Assembly: GCA_030615605.1 (NCBI GenBank)
Contig: JAUWYY010000007.1
Span: forward strand, 62,001-126,000
Reading direction: 5' to 3'
DNA: 64,000 nt
Origin: a bacterium
Lineage (GTDB): Bacteria > Armatimonadota > Zipacnadia > Zipacnadales > Zipacnadaceae
The notes beneath the pieces were generated by a model that did no database searches, was not told the DNA's origin, and saw only the letters and a program-made list of their open reading frames with translations. Positions 26,453 to 36,187 of this stretch are shown one piece after another (within the stretch, counting starts at the first letter, position 1; the number at the start of each line of letters is the position of its first letter). Position numbers and translations under genes: made by a program.

Positions 26453-26899
26453 ATGGGCTACAAAGATGAGAAATGGCGTGAGGCACCCGGCTACTGCGTC
26501 GAATGCGATAATCTGCGGCCATTGGACAAAGCGGGAGTCTGTGAGCAATGCTGGAATGCGCTTCCGCCCTCATATTTCGAAGCGTGGGAAGAAGACGAGT
26601 ACAATAGCCAGTGGTATTCCGAGCGGTCGCGCGAGCCGAACGACGGAGGTCGGAAATTGAATACTTACATCTTCCTAACCACGGAAGGCTTTACCTATCA
26701 GCCCGGCTCCGAAACAATCGAGCCCGACGTCGCGAACTTGCAGGTCGTAGGCTTCGGCGAGGGCCCGAATCCTGACGAGGCTTTGGCAGACGTGCTTGAG
26801 ACGCATCAGTGGATTCAGAACACCACGTTCTCCGAGGTTCTGTGCTATCAGCTTGCGCCAAAGGCACGAAGCTCTGTCACGCAGATGAGCCTGCCTTGA
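26453..26899 (+). CDS. Zinc-ribbon protein of unknown function
   Basis: About 148 residues from the ATG at 26453, which has AAGGAG just upstream; an ATG at 26402 without a ribosome site would add 17 residues. An N-terminal Cys4 ribbon (YCVECDN and GVCEQCWN) is followed by an acidic linker and a C-terminal alpha/beta domain (LNTYIFLTTEGFTYQPGS; ANLQVVGFGEGPNPDEALA). The second domain recurs as a small stand-alone domain of unknown function. It follows the PLD-nuclease gene by 71 nt on the same strand and may belong to the same module. Confidence 0.65.
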   Translation: MGYKDEKWREAPGYCVECDNLRPLDKAGVCEQCWNALPPSYFEAWEEDEYNSQWYSERSREPNDGGRKLNTYIFLTTEGFTYQPGSETIEPDVANLQVVGFGEGPNPDEALADVLETHQWIQNTTFSEVLCYQLAPKARSSVTQMSLP

Positions 26900-26982
26900 C
26901 CCAGCAGAACCACTATGAAGGCCCCAGTTAGCACTCTTGCCCAGCAGAATGAGTCCGATCAATTGGCGGCCGAGGGCGGGCC

Positions 26983-27939
26983 CTATTCCTCCCCGCAGCG
27001 CTCCCGGAGCTGCTCCCACTTGTAGTCCACGAACTCCTGCATCCGCTTGCGGACTTCTTCGCCCTTCTCGTCGCGAAATAGATGGCGGAAGCGCCCCTGT
27101 AACTCGAGATATTCTTCAATCGGCTTCTTCTCTTTGGGCGTGTAGTTGAGCTTCCACTCGCCGTGATCAACCTCGTACAGCGGCCACAGGCAGGTGTCAA
27201 CAGCCAATTGCGAGATCTCCGGGGTCAGCGCCGGCTCACAGCGCCAGCCCAGCGGACAGGGGGTGAGCACGTTGATGAAGGCCGGTCCGTCCACCTCAAA
27301 GCCGCGCGCGGCCTTGGTGGTGAGGTCGCGCCAGCGCCCCGGAATGCTCTGGGCGACATAGGGGATGTCGTGGGCAGCCATAATCGCGGTCAGGTCCTTG
27401 CGGTGCTTGCGCTTGCCGGGAATGACGCTCCCCGCCGGAGTGGTGGTGGTATTGGCACCCATCGGTGTCGCTGAGGAGCGCTGGATACCAGTGTTCATAT
27501 AAGCCTCATTATTCAGGCAGACATACAGGAAATCATGGCCGCGCTCGGCTGCCCCGGAGAGAGACTGAATGCCGATGTCGTAGGTCCCGCCGTCACCGGC
27601 AAACGCCACGAACTTGTAGTCAGCGTCGGGGTCAATATAGTCGAGCAGCGGCTGGCCCTTCTCTGCCTTGGTCTTCAGCGCTTTGTACATCGCCTCGATA
27701 CCAGCGATGGTCGCTGCGGCGTTCTCGAAGGCGATATGAATCCAGGGAATGTCCCAGGCCGTGTACGGGAAGATGGTGGTAGAGACCTCCAGACAGCCGG
27801 TACACGAGGCCGCGATTACCGGATCGTCGGTGCTCATCAGCACCTGTCGTACCACAATCGGCTCCCCGCAGCCCGGACAGAGGCGGTGTCCACCCGTAAG
27901 GGCGGTGGGGCGTTCAGCTAGCTCTTGCAATCGTGCCAT
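26983..27939 (-). CDS. porB: 2-oxoacid (pyruvate):ferredoxin oxidoreductase, beta subunit
   Basis: A 318-residue thiamine-diphosphate subunit. It has the CPGCGEP and CTGC cysteines for a 4Fe-4S cluster and a further conserved Cys, the TPP/Mg motif GDGGTYDIGIQSL...NNEAY, and the MNTGIQRSSATPMGA segment typical of PorB. With PorA it decarboxylates pyruvate (or another 2-oxoacid) to acyl-CoA, passing electrons to ferredoxin. It follows porA by 15 nt. Substrate preference cannot be fixed from sequence alone, but the overall match is to pyruvate synthases. Confidence 0.93.
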   Translation of the reverse strand: MARLQELAERPTALTGGHRLCPGCGEPIVVRQVLMSTDDPVIAASCTGCLEVSTTIFPYTAWDIPWIHIAFENAAATIAGIEAMYKALKTKAEKGQPLLDYIDPDADYKFVAFAGDGGTYDIGIQSLSGAAERGHDFLYVCLNNEAYMNTGIQRSSATPMGANTTTTPAGSVIPGKRKHRKDLTAIMAAHDIPYVAQSIPGRWRDLTTKAARGFEVDGPAFINVLTPCPLGWRCEPALTPEISQLAVDTCLWPLYEVDHGEWKLNYTPKEKKPIEEYLELQGRFRHLFRDEKGEEVRKRMQEFVDYKWEQLRERCGEE

Positions 27940-27954
27940 TGGTAGGTCCTCCTG

Positions 27955-29172
27955 TTAAAACGCGTACTTATCCGCGTGTTCTTCTTTGTCGAACGAACGC
28001 ACACCAATGAACTCCAGCGGCTGGTCAGGCTGCCCCTCTTCAGCAACCCGCTCCAGATCGCGGTAGATGTTGATGATCTCGTCAGGCGCAATCTGGCGAC
28101 CACCCAGGCCATAGATGCAGTTGATCGCTGGCACGCTGGCCCCGGCGACGTACAGAGCAGAAGTTACCTCTGCGTACAGCGGTCCCCCTGCTCCTCCGTA
28201 GGAAGCGGCCCGGTCGCAAATGGCCACCGCCTCCAGCCCGGAAAGCGCCGCCGCCAGCTCCTCGGCTGGGAAGGGGCGGAATACCCGCAGCTTCAGCAGC
28301 CCCGCCTTGACACCCTCCGCGCGCAGCGACTCCACCGCATCCTTGGCAGTACCCGCCATTGAGCCAAGCGCCACGATAGCAATCTCGGCATCGTCAAGCT
28401 GATACTCCTCGAACAGGCCGTAGCTGCGCCCAAACTGCTCATCGAAACGCTGGCCGACGTCAATTATTGCCTGCTTGGCCGGCTCGTAGGCGGCCCACTG
28501 GTCGCGCTTGTGCTCGAAGTAGAAGTCATACAGGTCCAGCGGCCCCATGGTAAGGGGATTAGCCACGTCCAGCAGCGGATAGCGGGGCTGGTACGACCCC
28601 ACAAAATCCCTGACCGCTTCATCATCTTCTACCTGGAGCAGCTCGTAGGAGTGGCTAACCAGGAAGCCGTCCAGGCACGACATTACCGGCAGCCGTACGT
28701 CCATCTGCTCACCGATAGCGACCGCCTGGATGAGGTTATCGTAGGATTCCTGGACATTCTCGGCATAGATCTGGATCCAGCCGGCATCGCGGGCGCCCAT
28801 CGTGTCGGAATGGTCGCAGTGGATGTTAAGGTTTCCCGAGAGTGCGCGGTTGACCACCGTCAGAATCACCGGCATACGCAGCGAGGCGGTGATATACAGG
28901 ATTTCCCACATCAGCGCCAGGCCGGCGGAGGAGGTGGCGTTCATCACTCGCCCACCGGCGGCGGCCGCCGCGGTGCAGGCGCTCATCGCCGAGTGCTCGC
29001 TCTCCACCGCCACGAAGTTGGTATCCACCTCACCGTCGGCGACGAATTGGGCAAAGGTCTGGACGACTTCAGTAGAGGGGGTAATCGGGTAGGCGGCGAC
29101 GACGTCGGGATTAATCTGCCGCATCGCCTCCGCCACCGCCTGATTCCCCTCCATTGGTTTTACCTGGGGCAT
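27955..29172 (-). CDS. porA: 2-oxoacid (pyruvate):ferredoxin oxidoreductase, alpha subunit
   Basis: About 405 residues from the ATG at 29172, which has AGGAGG eight bases upstream; an in-frame upstream start is less likely. GNQAVAEAMRQINPDVVAAYPITPSTE contains the YPITPST motif of the family. ESEHSAMSACTAAAAAGGR and the following NATSSAGLALM segment bind the TPP cofactor's partner site; ALSGNLNIHCDHSD is also diagnostic. This subunit binds the substrate and forms the alpha-beta interface. The gamma and delta subunits lie 3.4 kb upstream, separated by two unrelated genes. Confidence 0.93.
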   Translation of the reverse strand: MPQVKPMEGNQAVAEAMRQINPDVVAAYPITPSTEVVQTFAQFVADGEVDTNFVAVESEHSAMSACTAAAAAGGRVMNATSSAGLALMWEILYITASLRMPVILTVVNRALSGNLNIHCDHSDTMGARDAGWIQIYAENVQESYDNLIQAVAIGEQMDVRLPVMSCLDGFLVSHSYELLQVEDDEAVRDFVGSYQPRYPLLDVANPLTMGPLDLYDFYFEHKRDQWAAYEPAKQAIIDVGQRFDEQFGRSYGLFEEYQLDDAEIAIVALGSMAGTAKDAVESLRAEGVKAGLLKLRVFRPFPAEELAAALSGLEAVAICDRAASYGGAGGPLYAEVTSALYVAGASVPAINCIYGLGGRQIAPDEIINIYRDLERVAEEGQPDQPLEFIGVRSFDKEEHADKYAF

Positions 29173-29234
29173 GTTGGTCCTCCTTAGCACGTCTAATCAC
29201 TGAGTCACATGCGTCGAAAGAACAGCGTCTCGGC

Positions 29235-30515
29235 CTAGTGGCCCATCTGCGTGAGAACGCCCAGATTGTCGCGTGCCTTTTGACCGGTCGGCCCGTTGGG
29301 GTCTAACTCCACAGCCTTCTCCCAGTCACTGCGCGCCTGCGCCCATTGCTCTGCAAGATAATGGGCGACCCCGCGGTTGAGGTAGGCGCTGGCGAATTCG
29401 GGGTTGATCTGCACGGCTTTGTTGTAGTCCTGGATGGCCCGGTCATAGTCGCCATTGTGAAGGTAGGCACTCCCGCGGTCATAGTAGGCGCTGGCGAATT
29501 CGGGGTTGATCTGCACGGCCTGGTTGTAGTCGGCGATGGCCCGGTCGTATTCGCCCTTCTTATAGTAGGCGTTCCCGCGGTTGTAGTAGGGGGCGGCGTC
29601 TTGCGGGTTGATTTCCAGGGCCTTGGTGCAGTCGGTGATAGCCCGGTCGTATTGGCCCTTGTGAGCGTAGGCGACCCCGCGGTTGAAGTAGGCGCTGGCG
29701 AATTCGGGGTTGATCTGCACGGCTTTGTTGTAGTCCTGGATGGCCCGGTCGTACTCGCCCTTGTCATCGTAGGCATTCCCGCGGTTGTTGTAGGCGATGG
29801 CGAATTCGGGGTTGATGTGCAGGGCCTGGTTGTAGTCGGCGATGGCCCGGTCGTATTCGCCTGTGCCTGTGTAACTATAGGCGTTCCCGCGATTGTTGTA
29901 GGCATCGGCGAATTCGGGGTTGATCTGCACGGCTTTATTGTAGTCCTGGATGGCCCGGTCGTAGTCGGCCTTGGCATCGTAGGCCAGCCCGCGGTTATTG
30001 TAGGCCTCGGCGTCCTGCAGGTCGATTTGGAGAGCCTTAGTACACAGTTCAATGGCCCGGTCATAATCTTCAACAGCTTTGTCTGAAACAGTCAACAGGT
30101 CCTCTACGAGTTTCGCGTTCTCCTGAGCACTCATATCTCTGCGATTCTGCGCGTTTGTTTGCCACTTTATTTCCCACTCGAAGAAATGCCTCAACTCATA
30201 GATTCGGGCACGACCGATGTATCCACGCGGATGAGCTGGGGCCAACTCAATCGCCTTTTCAAAGTCCGCCAAAGCTCGGTCTGCTGCTGAGTTCGAACCA
30301 GCCGTGTAGCAGTACGCCGATCCACGTCGCAGATAAGCCTCCACTGAGTCCGGGTGGGCCGCGATAATGTCCGTGCACAGGGCGATAACTGCCTCATCGT
30401 CGCCACGTTGCCGCAGGTCACTGACCCGCTCCAGAGGCGTCTGGCGAGTTCCGCAAGCCGCTAGGCACAAGCACATAAGAATACTGACTGCAATCCACCA
30501 CCACGTTCGCATCAT
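29235..30515 (-). CDS. Tetratricopeptide-repeat lipoprotein
   Basis: A 426-residue protein with a lipoprotein signal (helix WWWIAVSILMCLCL, lipobox LAAC). It then carries about ten TPR units, seven of them nearly identical: each has DYDRAIxDYNxA followed by INPEFAxAYxNRGxAY. The units repeat at about 102 bp in the DNA with very high identity, so unit number is likely to vary between strains. TPR stacks act as protein-protein scaffolds. The protein would be anchored in the outer or inner membrane facing the periplasm. It sits 15 nt after the outer-membrane protein gene, so the two may cooperate. Confidence 0.88.
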   Translation of the reverse strand: MMRTWWWIAVSILMCLCLAACGTRQTPLERVSDLRQRGDDEAVIALCTDIIAAHPDSVEAYLRRGSAYCYTAGSNSAADRALADFEKAIELAPAHPRGYIGRARIYELRHFFEWEIKWQTNAQNRRDMSAQENAKLVEDLLTVSDKAVEDYDRAIELCTKALQIDLQDAEAYNNRGLAYDAKADYDRAIQDYNKAVQINPEFADAYNNRGNAYSYTGTGEYDRAIADYNQALHINPEFAIAYNNRGNAYDDKGEYDRAIQDYNKAVQINPEFASAYFNRGVAYAHKGQYDRAITDCTKALEINPQDAAPYYNRGNAYYKKGEYDRAIADYNQAVQINPEFASAYYDRGSAYLHNGDYDRAIQDYNKAVQINPEFASAYLNRGVAHYLAEQWAQARSDWEKAVELDPNGPTGQKARDNLGVLTQMGH

Positions 30516-30530
30516 TTGCCCCCCACTTCC

Positions 30531-32567
30531 TCACCTGTACACCCATTTGGTCTTCACGGCCAGGCGGCTCTGGGTACGGTCAGCATTCGGGTCGCCCAGA
30601 ATCACGAACAGGTCGGTGCCCGCGCGCACCGCCTGGCGGTAACTCACAAAGAGATTCGTGCCCAGGTCCCCGGCCAGCAGGCGACCGCCCAGGGTCTTCT
30701 CCGGCGTGAAGTCATAGTTGAAGGAGACCGTGGTGCGCCGGAGGGCCTCGTCATCGGCGTCATCGGGGTAATCGTTCTCGCGGAACTCGTGCCCCACGTG
30801 GAAGCGGAGCTTGTCGCTGACCTTGAAGCCCTGGCCGACATTGTAGAAAAGATAGTCGGCCCCATCCTGTCGGCCCCATCTGATGCCGGCATAGCCTTTC
30901 TGGTGGAGCTTCTTTGAGTTCCAGCCACAGCCAACCCCCTGGATATAGTCCACATTCGGCGGGCGGTCCGACCGCTCCCAGCTCACACTCGCCGACGTGC
31001 CGTCGCGGTAGTCAATCCAGTAGCCTATCCCCAGGTCATCGTGATAACGGCTGCCATCAGTGTGATCGAAACTGCCCCAGCTCAACCACGCGCCGTGACT
31101 TTCGGTTCGGCGCTCGTCAAAGCTATCCCGGAAGTTGACGCCCGCCGAGAATCCCTTTTGATCAGTATCAGGCGCAAACCCGTTCCAGGGATCGAAGGTG
31201 GGGTCCACGTGGTGGTAGTTTGCCCAAAAGCCGGGCTTGCCTGGCCCCCGCCAGCGCCTCGCGTCAACCGACCAGGATGTCCCGCTATCGCTGCCTTCGG
31301 TATGGCTCTGGAAAATATTGCCAAACAGCCGGAAGCTGCCAGTGCCCAACATCTTGCGGTAGCGACCACCTAGATGGTAGGTCTGATTGGCGGCGCCGGA
31401 TTGGTCAGTGCGAACATAAGCAAGGATGGCATCATGGTGGTTGGCGATTCTCTGGCGCACATTCAAGGCTAAGTCGTTGCGCCCGTCGAGGCTGTAAGCA
31501 TCCAGCAGTCCGATGCGGGTCTGCCCCAGCGAGCCAAACACCTTCAGCCCCAGGTCCAGGTCCTCGATTCGGCGGCTGTAGAACATTTCCCCGGATGGCA
31601 TATAGCCGCTGCCCTCGACAAAGAACGGCCGGCGGTCGCTATACCAGCGTTCTGTATATGAGAAGTCAACACTCTCCACTTCATCCTCGATATTCCGGAA
31701 GTCGGGCGTCAACGACATCACACCGGTCAAGCCGCTCTGATGCGTGTACTTCGTGTCCAGGCTGATATTGGTGCGGAAGTGGCCGTCCTGCCACTCGCTC
31801 TGCACGTTAGGCATGATGATGGGCCTGACCCGGATGACGGGCAGGTTCAGGCTTCTCAGCTCAGCGATTTCGTGGTCGTCCCACCGCTCCGGCTGAGGCG
31901 GCCACTTAAACCACTCGCTGCTGCGGGCATGGCGTCGCCATATGTCCACACCCCACACCGACTGTCCGGCAGGATAGCGCAGAATCGCAAAGGGTATCTT
32001 CATCTCTGCCGTCCAGCCGTCGTCCAGGATTCTGGCTGCTGCGAACCAGTCTCCGCGCCACTCGACCTTCGCATCGCTGCCGCCGGGGATCCGTTCTTTC
32101 TGGGTGCCGTTGGCTGTGGCCTGGAATATGTAGAACTGCTCGCCGGCATGGTCAGCGTCGATAGCAAGCGAAATGAAGTCATCGTTGTCGATCTCGCCGC
32201 CGCGCTTTGTCTCCTGGCAGCAGATGGCTTCAGGATGGCTGTCATGGGCATAGACGGCGAGATAGAACGCCTCGTCATCCACGCACAGCCAGGCTTCCGT
32301 GCGCTCGGTTGGTGCGCACTGGTCATCAGTGTTCCAGAATTCATCAGTGTGGTATCCCTCCCGCCAGCACGAATCGTCGAGCACTCCATCTATCAGCGGC
32401 GGCTCCTCACAGATGGGAGCTTCGATGATGGGACGGCGATACTCCTTGACAGTCGTTGCCTCCTCAGCCGACGCAGGTGGTTGCTCTGCCCGCGCCGTGC
32501 CGACCCCCACGCATAGACACAACACAACCCCCAATATAATACGGCTCAATGCTTTGCTTTTCTTCAT
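30531..32567 (-). CDS. Outer-membrane beta-barrel protein with CBM9-like N-terminal domain (DUF5916 type)
   Basis: About 678 residues from the ATG at 32567, with GAGGAG upstream. A signal peptide (IILGVVLCLCVGVGTARA) precedes a carbohydrate-binding family 9-like domain (PPLIDGVLDDSCWREG; FYLAVYAHDS; WTAEMKIPFAILR). After that come about 420 residues of alternating beta strands with aromatic girdles, and the conserved RRPFFVEGSGYM segment of DUF5916 proteins. The last residue is Arg rather than Phe, slightly unusual for a barrel. It probably binds or imports a saccharide at the cell surface. It sits between the two halves of the por gene set. Confidence 0.82.
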   Translation of the reverse strand: MKKSKALSRIILGVVLCLCVGVGTARAEQPPASAEEATTVKEYRRPIIEAPICEEPPLIDGVLDDSCWREGYHTDEFWNTDDQCAPTERTEAWLCVDDEAFYLAVYAHDSHPEAICCQETKRGGEIDNDDFISLAIDADHAGEQFYIFQATANGTQKERIPGGSDAKVEWRGDWFAAARILDDGWTAEMKIPFAILRYPAGQSVWGVDIWRRHARSSEWFKWPPQPERWDDHEIAELRSLNLPVIRVRPIIMPNVQSEWQDGHFRTNISLDTKYTHQSGLTGVMSLTPDFRNIEDEVESVDFSYTERWYSDRRPFFVEGSGYMPSGEMFYSRRIEDLDLGLKVFGSLGQTRIGLLDAYSLDGRNDLALNVRQRIANHHDAILAYVRTDQSGAANQTYHLGGRYRKMLGTGSFRLFGNIFQSHTEGSDSGTSWSVDARRWRGPGKPGFWANYHHVDPTFDPWNGFAPDTDQKGFSAGVNFRDSFDERRTESHGAWLSWGSFDHTDGSRYHDDLGIGYWIDYRDGTSASVSWERSDRPPNVDYIQGVGCGWNSKKLHQKGYAGIRWGRQDGADYLFYNVGQGFKVSDKLRFHVGHEFRENDYPDDADDEALRRTTVSFNYDFTPEKTLGGRLLAGDLGTNLFVSYRQAVRAGTDLFVILGDPNADRTQSRLAVKTKWVYR

Positions 32568-32617
32568 TGCAATCTCCTCTTCGGTATTGGAATACAAGCC
32601 ACAATACGGGAGAAACG

Positions 32618-32926
32618 CTAATCTTCAAACTCCGACTCCGGCACCATTTCGATGCAATCCTTGGGGCAGACTGCGGCGCAGATGCCGCAGCCCTTGCAGT
32701 GCACCAGGTCAATGCCCTTGCCGGTTACTGAGCCACCCTCACAGTGAACAGCGTTGTCCGGGCAGTAGACCCAGCAAAACAGACAATCAATGCAGCACTC
32801 GTCGTCGCGCACGGGCCGGTCAGTCCGCCAGCCGGAGACATCATATTCGACAGCATTACCGGCCTGGGGAATATAGCCGCCCGAGACCATCTCGTGCCAC
32901 TTGGTATCAAGTTTGTAGTGACTCAT
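32618..32926 (-). CDS. porD: 2-oxoacid:ferredoxin oxidoreductase, delta (ferredoxin) subunit
   Basis: A 102-residue ferredoxin-like protein. Two 4Fe-4S motifs are present: CIDCLFCWVYCPD and CKGCGICAAVCPK. The N-terminal GWRTDRPVRDDECC is typical of the PorD subunit. It relays electrons from the catalytic subunits to external ferredoxin. The start overlaps the end of porG by four bases (ATGA). Confidence 0.94.
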   Translation of the reverse strand: MSHYKLDTKWHEMVSGGYIPQAGNAVEYDVSGWRTDRPVRDDECCIDCLFCWVYCPDNAVHCEGGSVTGKGIDLVHCKGCGICAAVCPKDCIEMVPESEFED

Positions 32927-33495
32927 TCAGATTGCACCTCATCGTACGCGCGTTGGACCGCCTCGAAATTTGCCTGAATAATGTTCTCCGGGAGCTTCTC
33001 GCCCAATTGCTTGCGGATAGCCTGCCGGGCGCCCTCCAGGTCGAGAACATCGCTGACCCTGGCCAGTGCGCCCAGCATCGGCGTGTTGGGCATATTGCGC
33101 CCGATGGTCTCCTGCGAGATTTGGCTGGCGTCCACGGTCCAGATTTGCGCCGACGGATTGCCCAGCCGCTCGCGGATTTCCGTGGGGGAGTCAGACGTGT
33201 TCACAATAATGATACCGTCTTTGACAATACCCTCGGCGGGATTCTCACTCTCCAGCAGACTCGGGTCCAGCACTACCACGATCTCGGGATTGGTGATGCC
33301 CGAGCGCAGGCGAATCGGACTGTCGGAGATACGCACATAAGAGCGCATTGGTGCCCCGCGCCGCTCAGCGCCATACTCGGGAAATGCCTGTACCTGCCAG
33401 CCGTCTTCGGCAGCGGCCACCGCCAGGATGTATCCGGCGGTCTTGGCCCCCTGACCACCCCGCCCGTGCCAGCGTACTTCTGTCATTGTTGCCAT
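32923..33495 (-). CDS. porG: 2-oxoacid:ferredoxin oxidoreductase, gamma subunit
   Basis: A 190-residue protein that opens with EVRWHGRGGQGAKTAGYIL, the glycine-rich signature of the gamma subunit, and contains FPEYGAERRGAPMRSYVRIS. It contributes to CoA binding and to assembly of the four-subunit enzyme. It heads the operon: porG, porD, outer-membrane protein, TPR lipoprotein, porA, porB, all on the minus strand with short gaps. Confidence 0.94.
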   Translation of the reverse strand: MATMTEVRWHGRGGQGAKTAGYILAVAAAEDGWQVQAFPEYGAERRGAPMRSYVRISDSPIRLRSGITNPEIVVVLDPSLLESENPAEGIVKDGIIIVNTSDSPTEIRERLGNPSAQIWTVDASQISQETIGRNMPNTPMLGALARVSDVLDLEGARQAIRKQLGEKLPENIIQANFEAVQRAYDEVQSE

Positions 33496-33603
33496 CTAAC
33501 TACTCTGCCTCCTTAAACTCATCTCTCTGCCCTGTCCAGCCAGAGGACAGAACCAGCTCATATACAGCTAATTCGCACGTACCGTCCGCGTCGCAGCATT
33601 GCC

Positions 33604-34215
<612 letters not shown>

Positions 34216-34242
34216 TTCGGCTAACTCAACTTCCGGTAGTCG

Positions 34243-34572
34243 CTAGAAAATATCAGGCAGGTCCACGCCCATCGCGCCGAGGGGAGTAGCCGACATAATC
34301 TTCTCGCGCTTTAGTTCGGCGGCTTTGCCCAGAGCGTCGCGGAAGGCAGCGCAGACCAGATCCTGGAGTAGTTCAATATCCTCGGCGTCCACTACCTCGG
34401 GGGCGATTTCTGTGTCAAGCACCTTGCCATCGCCGGTCATGCGCACCTTGACCACGCCGCCTCCCGCCGAACCGGTGATTTCGGCTCCCTGCAGCTCCTC
34501 CATCGCCTCGGCCAGGTCCTGCTGGAAGCTGGCCACCTGCTTTTCAATCATTGCCTGTATAGGATTTCTCAT
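34243..34572 (-). CDS. YbaB/EbfC-family nucleoid-associated protein
   Basis: A 109-residue protein with the family layout: a helical N-terminus (EKQVASFQQDLAEAMEELQG), a beta-hairpin (GVVKVRMTGDGKVLDTEIAPE) and a C-terminal helix (ELLQDLVCAAFRDALGKAAEL). It forms tweezer-like dimers that bind DNA. It starts three bases after dnaX and precedes recR, its usual place. Confidence 0.95.
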   Translation of the reverse strand: MRNPIQAMIEKQVASFQQDLAEAMEELQGAEITGSAGGGVVKVRMTGDGKVLDTEIAPEVVDAEDIELLQDLVCAAFRDALGKAAELKREKIMSATPLGAMGVDLPDIF

Positions 34573-34575
34573 AGA

Positions 34576-36168
34576 TTATTCCTCGGTAATCTCGCGACTT
34601 CCTTCAAATAGTTGCAGCGTTCGTTTGACTGCTTGCTGGGTATCGTCTGACCCAGTCCGTGCGGTCGGCGCTGCGGCAGGCGCTGGCTCAGCCTCGCCGC
34701 CGGCAGGGGCGCTACCCAGCCGACATTCGATCTGCAGCGGCTGGCCAAACAGCTCCTGCAACGCCGCCTCCACCACGTCCCGATACTCACTCCGTGTCTT
34801 GTTATAATGGAACTGATTGGTTTCGTCAAATCGCAGCACGAGCCTGTCGCCGTCCAACGCCACTGGACTGCCCGCCATAACTATCGGCGCTATCGGCATA
34901 TTCCCCGACCTCTTCAGCTCCACCGGCAGCCGCTGCCAGTGCTGCTGCACCACCTCCAGAGTCAGCGGCCCCTCCCCAAGAGCAGGAGCGGCTTCCGGCT
35001 GCTGCTGAGCTGCCGGTGACGCTGCAGATTCAGGTTCGGCAGCGGCGGGCGGTGGCTGGGCTGATTTGACCTGTGCCACCGGCACCAGTTGGGCCAGCGT
35101 CACCTCCACCAGCAGGGGCTGCTGATTGGAATACCGCAACTGGTCACGAGCCTGGGAGAGACGATGGATAATATCCAGAATGCGCTCCGCGCCAAGCTGG
35201 GCGGCCTGCTGCTGACGCTGCCCGGCAGCCTCCTGCTCCAGACCCGCCCAGGCAGGCACCTCCGCCTGCATAGCCGTGCGCAGCAAGTTACGGAAATACT
35301 CAGTGAGATCAACGACGAACTGCACCACATCCTTGCCGCCGTCCACCAGCTCATCTACCACGCCGAAAAGCCCGGCCATATCGCCGTCCACGACCAACTG
35401 AGCCGTGCGCGCCAGCAACGCCTCTTCGGTGATGCCCAGCACGGCCCGTACCACGTCCACATCAATCGGCTCATCGCTGCCGGCATAGGCAATGACCTGG
35501 TCGAGAATGCTCTCGCCATCGCGCAGCGCGCCGGTGGCTGCGATCGCAATCGCCCGCAGCGCCGCCTCGTCAATCTCTATCTCTTCTTGCTCGGCAATCT
35601 TGCGGAGTTGCTCGATTATCAGGCCGACGGGTATGGCCCGGAAGTCAAAGCGCTGGCAGCGCGACATTATGGTAGGGATAATCTTATGCGCCTCGGTGGT
35701 ACACAGGATAAAGAAGCTGTGCGCGGGCGGCTCCTCCAGAGTCTTGAGGAAGGCATTGGCGGCAGCAGCTGTGAGCATATGCGCTTCATCCAGGATGTAC
35801 ACCTTGTACCGCAACTCCGCAGGAGCATACGGGATGCCCTCCCGGAGGTTCCGCATGTCATCCACATGACCGCCCTTCGAGGCAGTGTCAATCTCGATGA
35901 CGTCCATGGCGTTGCCTTTTTGAATAGCCACGCAACTGTCGCATTCCCCGCACGGCTCGGGCGTGGGGCCCTGCTCGCAGTTTATGGCCTTGGCAAAGAC
36001 GCGGGCAGTGGAGGTCTTGCCTGTCCCCCGTGGGCCGGCGAACAGGTAGCCGTGGACAATCCGCCCTTCAGCCACCGCATTCTGCAGCGTCTGGCTGATA
36101 TGCGGCTGCCCGACGATCTCCTCAAACCGCTGCGGCCTATATTTTAACGCAAAAGGTTGGTAAGACAT
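34576..36168 (-). CDS. dnaX: DNA polymerase III subunit gamma/tau
   Basis: A 530-residue clamp-loader ATPase. It has SYQPFALKYRPQRFEEIVGQ at the start, Walker A GPRGTGKTS, a zinc module with Cys spaced CEQGPTPEPCGECDSC, Walker B LDEAHML and the SRC sensor box (MSRCQRFDF). The C-terminal part has a Pro/Ala/Gln-rich linker (about 375-410) and a tau-like helical domain. It assembles the clamp loader at the replication fork. No obvious slippery A-run for gamma production is visible. Confidence 0.96.
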   Translation of the reverse strand: MSYQPFALKYRPQRFEEIVGQPHISQTLQNAVAEGRIVHGYLFAGPRGTGKTSTARVFAKAINCEQGPTPEPCGECDSCVAIQKGNAMDVIEIDTASKGGHVDDMRNLREGIPYAPAELRYKVYILDEAHMLTAAAANAFLKTLEEPPAHSFFILCTTEAHKIIPTIMSRCQRFDFRAIPVGLIIEQLRKIAEQEEIEIDEAALRAIAIAATGALRDGESILDQVIAYAGSDEPIDVDVVRAVLGITEEALLARTAQLVVDGDMAGLFGVVDELVDGGKDVVQFVVDLTEYFRNLLRTAMQAEVPAWAGLEQEAAGQRQQQAAQLGAERILDIIHRLSQARDQLRYSNQQPLLVEVTLAQLVPVAQVKSAQPPPAAAEPESAASPAAQQQPEAAPALGEGPLTLEVVQQHWQRLPVELKRSGNMPIAPIVMAGSPVALDGDRLVLRFDETNQFHYNKTRSEYRDVVEAALQELFGQPLQIECRLGSAPAGGEAEPAPAAAPTARTGSDDTQQAVKRTLQLFEGSREITEE

Positions 36169-36187
36169 TGTGCTATAGAGCTAATTA

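Noticed and set aside
32299-33516. A 405-codon plus-strand frame across porG and porD
   Set aside because: It is antisense to genes with clear family signatures and crosses their boundary.
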